Source of the DNA: Temnothorax longispinosus
Lineage: Eukaryota > Arthropoda > Insecta > Hymenoptera > Formicidae
Length of the DNA: 64,000 nucleotides
Direction: 5' to 3'
Assembly (NCBI RefSeq): GCF_030848805.1
Contig: NC_092365.1
Coordinates: 6,758,001 to 6,822,000 of the forward strand
In this document: in pieces, positions 60,701 through 64,000 of the stretch
How the letters are laid out: each line of letters opens with the position of its first letter
Position numbering within the stretch: position 1 is the stretch's first letter
The notes under the pieces: model-generated
The model's input: the letters and a program-made list of their open reading frames with translations, nothing else
Told to the model about the DNA's origin: nothing
Databases searched by the model: none
Position numbers and translations under genes: made by a program

Positions 60701-62470
60701 TCGAACACCCACATTAAATTTCTTTATGCCGTTTTAATCGCCACTCATAACGCCGACAACGACGGCGGGTCGTAAAGCAGACGAGACGTTTTATGAGGCG
60801 CGGGATTCGCGGAGCGAGAAAATTCTTCGCCACCCGTGCCGGTTGAATGGTTCGCCGGTGGTTGGAGGGTTCGGCGACCGGGTTTTGCCACCGTGGCACG
60901 TAGATAGAAGTGAATTATTTCGTCTCGACCTCGACTCCTTCCTCCCCACCTCACCCTTCCTCTTTCCTTCCCTTTCCTCCTCCACGTATAAAACACGCGA
61001 GTGCGCCTTCGTAAAGACGCCTCTCTGACGAAGGCACCCTGTATAAACTCGGAATAACGAGATTTGCCGGAATCCTATCTTATCAGGCGCCAATGGCTTT
61101 CAGTGCTCGTTAATTATCGCAGTTCGCTCTTGTTTCCCGGAGCATCGATATCGCTGGCTGCCCTTCTCGCATTTTTATTATTTTTCACTGGAGAGAATCG
61201 GATCGAACCGAATATCACGAGGAGCGCTCGTGTATCTCGTAATCGTCTTTTTCTCGCGAGCAAGGCTCTGAAATGATTTTGTCGGATTGGAATTTTGCGG
61301 AAGACATTTAGGGCCCCCTGGCACGCAGAGAAAAACTTAAGCAATAAGACTTGAACAGTAAGCAAATTGACCAATCACAGTCAAGAATTCTCGAAAACTT
61401 AAGGCAGCTATTGGCTCAATTTGCTTACTGCTTCTCACACGGTATATATCGCGTAAAAGAGTCACGGTCGGTCTCGCTCCGCGTGCGTACTTGGCGCGAG
61501 ACACTACTGTGTCTCTTGATACTCACTAATTGCGATCTAAATATTATATGGAAACTACTCTTTAAAACTCGAAGAGTGAAATGCAAGTGTATGTAACAAA
61601 ACTGAAAATTGAGCCTGTGCACTTCGAGTGATTCACTCTAAGAAACAGTAAAATTGCTCTATAAGTTGGAGTGAAATCGCACTCCATTTGAGTGAAAGGG
61701 CACTCTTTTTGAGTGCAGTAGATCAGTGTCCATAGGAGTGAATTATGTTACTCTACATACTCTACAATTTTGAGTGAAAAATTTCACTCCGTTAGAGTCA
61801 TTTGTCAGTCGATCTTTAATGAATAGTGATTCGCTATAACTTTAGAGTGTGATCGTATCACTTCTGTAGAGTAGCCGCTCTAAAAATTTGAGTGAAAAAT
61901 TCACTCCTACCTTAGGAGTGCCCGCGTTTATTCAAATTAAGAGTGACACTCGGAATTCCCTCTCTTTTGGAGTGACTATTGCAATCGCTCTAATATATTA
62001 GTGGCGAAATCACTCTATAATACGAGATTTGGAGAGTAGTTGCACAGAAAGTTGCGCCGCAATGAAGCAGCGAAGGAAGAAAGGCACCAGCACTGCTCGC
62101 TACCGCACGATTCGCAAACGTTTTTTTCCCCTTTCCGTTAATTTATGTTGCAATCCTTGCATGCTGCCGCCATCGTCGCAATGTCAATCCTCAAGAAGGG
62201 TTTGTGCGTATCTTTTACAGACGGCGCTCAGCAATCTGGAGGAGCACAATGCCATGTACCGTGGCGACAACAGGAGCCGGAGCATGGGGGTTGGACCTAT
62301 GCGATCATCGCGCCCGATGGAGAAGAGGCACGACACGTCGCCGTACAGCGGCGTGCCTTACCTGTCGCCACCGCCGCCGGACACCTGGCGGAGAACGAAC
62401 TCGGACTCCGCTTTGCATCAGAGCGCCAACGAGGCTTGCCAATCAACCTCCGCCATGTCTCATCGACGAG
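44162..62470 (+). CDS. Crtc: CREB-regulated transcription coactivator (5' part; continues beyond window)
   Basis: Three coding exons are visible: 44162-44275, 46844-47092 and 62221-62470. Exon 1 encodes the CREB-binding domain (MANPRKFSEKIALLNQKEA... to TSR), nearly invariant in the family. Exon 2 ends a Ser/Gly-rich linker with NLGNQFRAGGSLPNVNNN, containing the conserved SLPNVN phosphosite. Exon 3 has MYRGDNRSRSMGVGPMR and PPPDTWRRTNSDSALHQS; the TNSDSALH serine is the site phosphorylated by salt-inducible kinases, which keeps CRTC bound to 14-3-3 in the cytoplasm. Dephosphorylated CRTC enters the nucleus and coactivates CREB. Exons 1 and 2 end in phase 0. The exon 3 donor (GTAGCG at 62471) is weak and less certain. 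The transactivation domain and stop must lie to the right. Intron 1 is 2.6 kb and intron 2 is 15.1 kb. Confidence 0.93.
44564..44622. repeat. (GT)n and (CGTG)n microsatellite
   Basis: A (GT)n run at about 44564-44582 passes into a (GCGT)n run to about 44622, in Crtc intron 1. Long Cys/Val-rich or Thr/His/Ala-rich frames across it on both strands are artefacts of the repeat. Confidence 0.9.
45663..46251. mobile_element. Non-autonomous hAT element
   Basis: The left end reads CAGGGGTCGGCAAACTGCTC. The right end, read inward, is CAAGAGTCGGCAAGCTTCTT. Such CAGNGGTCGGCAA ends are typical of hAT elements. The 8-bp flanks are GTTTGGGA (45655-45662) and GTTTAGGA (46252-46259), a target-site duplication of the right length with one mismatch. 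It sits in Crtc intron 1 and has no transposase frame. Another element (45769-46169) lies inside it. Confidence 0.82.
45769..46169. mobile_element. Palindromic element nested in the hAT copy
   Basis: The left end CAGAGTGTTTTCTAATAAGG and the right end (inward CAGGGTGTTTCCTAAGTAAA) are inverted. Pairing continues for about 125 bp through GGGGATATTCC, CTTATTTTA and CCTAAACTGCTTCGTTTT, then GTGTCAAAGAC near the centre. The 312-bp open frame through it begins at TTG and shows no protein similarity. Confidence 0.8.
46260..46843. other. Rest of Crtc intron 1
   Basis: Intronic sequence between the hAT element and Crtc exon 2. Nothing else is recognised. The acceptor before exon 2 (CCTGTACAG at 46835-46843) has a poor pyrimidine tract. 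Confidence 0.5.
47093..50078. other. Crtc intron 2, left part
   Basis: No exon is supported. A small inverted repeat lies at about 49340-49412 (arms AGTTCGTAATTTGTTAAGTC and its near complement). Another loosely palindromic stretch with repeated TTAATG words lies at about 49025-49200. The rest is A+T-rich intron. Confidence 0.5.
50079..51329 (-). CDS. Obp1: Odorant-binding protein, OBP1/ASP1 type
   Basis: Six exons on the minus strand: 51270-51329, 50946-51030, 50702-50790, 50509-50611, 50339-50403 and 50079-50096, all with GT-AG junctions and matching phase, giving about 139 residues. The first exon is a signal peptide (MHVSVILGVVLLQAIYVSA), so the protein is secreted into sensillum lymph. 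Six cysteines have classical OBP spacing: KKRC; ITCYMNC (Cys-x3-Cys); LNKC; DPC and AKC (Cys-x8-Cys). PDWIPPEML and the C-terminal LWFMV tail point to the hymenopteran OBP1/ASP1 group, related to Drosophila OBP83a/b; in honeybee ASP1 binds queen-pheromone components. The last exon encodes only LWFMV and a stop, easily missed by gene finders. The gene lies inside Crtc intron 2 on the opposite strand. Ligand in this species is unknown. Confidence 0.92.
50204..50271. repeat. (AAT)n-rich repeat in an Obp1 intron
   Basis: A run of AAT/AATA units lies in the intron between the fifth and sixth (last) exons of the odorant-binding protein gene. Confidence 0.85.
51422..51428 (-). promoter_or_regulatory. 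TATA box of Obp1
   Basis: Minus-strand TATAAAA lies 93 bp upstream of the Obp1 start codon, in otherwise GC-rich sequence. This would place transcription start about 65 bp before the ATG. Tissue-specific secreted protein genes of insects often have such TATA promoters. Confidence 0.6.
51430..56752. other. Crtc intron 2, middle part
   Basis: No exon is supported. Simple repeats include (GGC)n at about 54795-54835 and (GAC)n at about 55377-55405. Long Arg/Ser/Pro-rich frames on both strands at 53.7-55.6 kb follow the CpG-rich composition and have no domain. Possible enhancers cannot be judged by eye. Confidence 0.5.
56753..56837 (-). mobile_element. Tiny non-LTR retrotransposon tail with target duplication
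   Basis: An 18-bp direct repeat ATCTTTTTAAACATTTAT occurs at 56753-56770 and again at 56820-56837. Between them, on the minus strand, is a short unique piece containing GCCGCAATAAGGCAGTGATT followed by an (AATA)n tail. This is what a severely 5'-truncated LINE insertion looks like: about 50 bp of 3' end, a tail of simple repeats, and a target-site duplication. Confidence 0.75.
57661..57707. repeat. (GA)n microsatellite
   Basis: A nearly pure GA run in Crtc intron 2. Confidence 0.9.
57907..58369 (+). repeat. GAGTG-rich dispersed repeat, copy 1
   Basis: A 463-bp block begins CTCGAAGAGTGAAAT and ends GTGGAGAGTA. It is studded with GAGTG and CACTC words, many in inverted pairs such as GAGTGAAA and TTTCACTC. 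Shared landmarks with copy 2 include AAGTTGGAGTGAAA, GAGTGCAGTAGATCAGTG, GTCAGTCGATCTTTAATG-like and TCTCTTTTGGAGTGACTAT. No open frame is conserved. Confidence 0.85.
58370..61310. other. Crtc intron 2, right part
   Basis: No supported exon between the two GAGTG-rich repeat copies, apart from a microsatellite at 59153-59194. Confidence 0.45.
59153..59194. repeat. (GTGTGC)n microsatellite
   Basis: A GTGTGC/GTGT run in Crtc intron 2; the short frames around it are artefacts. Confidence 0.85.
61311..61440. mobile_element. MITE-like foldback fragment
   Basis: It begins near GGGCCCCCTGGCACGCAGAG. Arms CAGTAAGCAAATTGACCAAT and ATTGGCTCAATTTGCTTACTG face each other around 61390, with AACTTAAG repeated on both sides of the loop. 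The right terminus is not clear. Confidence 0.6.
61567..62038 (+). repeat. GAGTG-rich dispersed repeat, copy 2
   Basis: A 472-bp block collinear with copy 1 over its whole length and in the same orientation, about 3.66 kb downstream, with scattered substitutions and small indels. It ends 182 bp before Crtc exon 3. Copy 2 has an extra CACTCCATTTGAGTGAAAGG segment. There is no coding frame and no obvious terminal inverted repeat. Confidence 0.85.
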
Positions 62471-64000
62471 GTAGCGACGCATGTCGGTTTTTCTTCTTTT
62501 CTTTTCCTCTTTTATTTAAATATAAACATCGCAAACCTGTTCTGACCAGTACACTCCGGATGACTCTGACCCGCGACGCGCGCTTTCTCTCAATGACGCG
62601 GATGCTGCGTGAAAGACCGCGAGAAAGACCCGCGTCGCCGAGATAGCATATGGGACTTTACGTAATACCACGCGTTTCGTCAAGGCACTCGCCACGTGTT
62701 CTTATCTACAAAATTAATGTCTTGGAACTAATGTCTTCGTGTCTTTTCAAGTGTCGCTATTATAAATAAAAACAGAATCATTCATCCTATCTCAATTCGT
62801 ATATCGAACCCGGCGCAACGCGGTTGAGAAACGCGTCCATTTAAACTCTATCATAAGCATTACTTTTTTTTCAGCGTTTTTCTTCTCTTGCAATTGATCG
62901 CGGTCCGTCAGTAAAGAGAAGGGTGATTAATCAAACATCTTGCATAAAACTCACCACTTTCACGCGCAAGCATTATTTCGTCAACCGTTAATAATTGATA
63001 TGAGGCTGAAACTACACGTCCTGCAGTTTACGTGATTTTTTTTGCGTGAAGACGAAATCGGCGTTTTTTTTTACTCCCTCGATGTTTACCAATTCGAGCG
63101 TGAGCGAGTATTCGCGGGTGAATAATATTATAGTTTTTCAACGTCGCTCAGCCGCTGTATCAACGAGTTCATCCTATGTAAAAGTGCTCCCGCCTTCGCG
63201 AGGCTGCTTCTTTGACTTTTGACGCAACTTTCATGAATCAGTTCAACTCGGATATTTCGTCATTACCATATTGCCTCGTTACATCGCGACACCGCGCTCC
63301 GTTCTCTTAAGTGGATACCTAGATAATTTTACAAAGAGATTGATCTCCTAAACCTCGCCTCACAAGTGCACGCGGCGTAATCTATGCGTTAAGGGCTTTC
63401 GCGACTTCAAACTATGAACTCGGAATTCCCGCGATTCCGTTTACGCTACTGTCTTGCACTCGCGAAACTATAATTTAAACGCTCTTTTACTACTACACGC
63501 CGATTATAAAGTTTGTAAAAAATTTAATCAAAGAATCGATCCCTTTTTCAAGGCAAAGATTAGTTTTTCTTCTTTCGAAGCAGTAACGTTGTACAGTTTC
63601 GATATACATAAATTACTTTTAAATCGCGTCGAGTCACAAAACTTTGCGGAGCGATCTCGCGCCGGAGATCACTCTACAACGAAGCAGGTGAAACGTTATA
63701 CGGTATAGTAACGTTAGTAAGCGATATTATATTACTCCGGAGAAATTGGATAACTAGTTTGAGAAATCCCCCGTTCATTCCCTCCCCGTATGCATTCTGT
63801 ACAATCGTAACCGAAGATGTTGTATCAAAATGGATCGTTTTATATTCAGTGTCGCGGAATAACGTAGCTTTTGAGCGAACTAGATATTGTCTGAAATAGG
63901 AGAATCCAACGGCACGTTAACTTATCGGCAGTGCAACTTCGCGTCCGTTACTCGTAATTGCAAAACTTGTGATAAAGTGCGCATGTTCTGTAATTAACAG
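62471..64000 (+). other. Crtc intron 3 (partial)
   Basis: Sequence after the proposed exon 3 donor, running to the window edge. No further Crtc exon is recognised in it. Confidence 0.5.

Overview
This is eukaryotic DNA, and the gene set points to a hymenopteran insect, probably an ant. The coding regions are interrupted by many short GT-AG introns. The longer gene-free stretches are CpG-rich, with scattered A+T-rich patches and many small inverted-repeat DNA elements. The odorant-binding protein at 50-51 kb has the cysteine spacing and tail of the hymenopteran OBP1/ASP1 type. I found no rRNA, convincing tRNA, CRISPR array or prokaryotic operon.

Layout. About 1-23.3 kb has no gene I can support. 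It holds an internally deleted mariner element (4654-5164), a 150-bp tandem duplication (6934-7236), a 103-bp MITE, a diverged duplicated block, a purine/pyrimidine-skewed region and a 1.4-kb palindromic TIR element (about 17.28-18.71 kb). From 23.4 to 29.0 kb is a four-exon plus-strand gene for a 1514-residue protein with two C-terminal PDZ domains of the pro-interleukin-16/PDZD2 type. From 32.6 to 38.7 kb is a compact housekeeping and signalling cluster. It contains mRpL24 (minus, five exons), a divergently transcribed MAIP1-like mitochondrial protein (plus, three exons), and, converging on that gene, a complete 11-exon MALT1-type paracaspase (minus).

From 38.7 to 43.6 kb is a transposon-rich island. 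Several palindromes and MITEs surround a five-exon THAP zinc-finger gene (40764-42887) with a tandemly duplicated, phase-preserving exon. From 44.16 kb to the right edge runs Crtc, the CREB-regulated transcription coactivator. Three exons are visible (44162-44275, 46844-47092, 62221-62470) and the gene continues past the window. Its 15-kb second intron contains, on the opposite strand, a complete six-exon Obp1-like gene (50079-51329), two copies of an unusual 465-bp GAGTG/CACTC-rich repeat, and a tiny non-LTR retrotransposon tail with target-site duplications. Intron 1 holds a hAT-type element with another palindromic element nested inside it.

How the genes relate. mRpL24 and the MAIP1-like gene both serve mitochondrial ribosome/inner-membrane biogenesis and share a 582-bp divergent promoter region. 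MALT1 and the PDZ protein are signalling genes, Crtc is a cAMP/energy-responsive transcription coactivator, and Obp1 is a secreted chemosensory carrier. Nothing suggests they form one pathway. The most noteworthy single gene is the complete MALT1-like paracaspase, because this immune-signalling protease is absent from Drosophila. Exon models were built by hand from splice signals, frame continuity and remembered family motifs; no alignment or transcript data were available.
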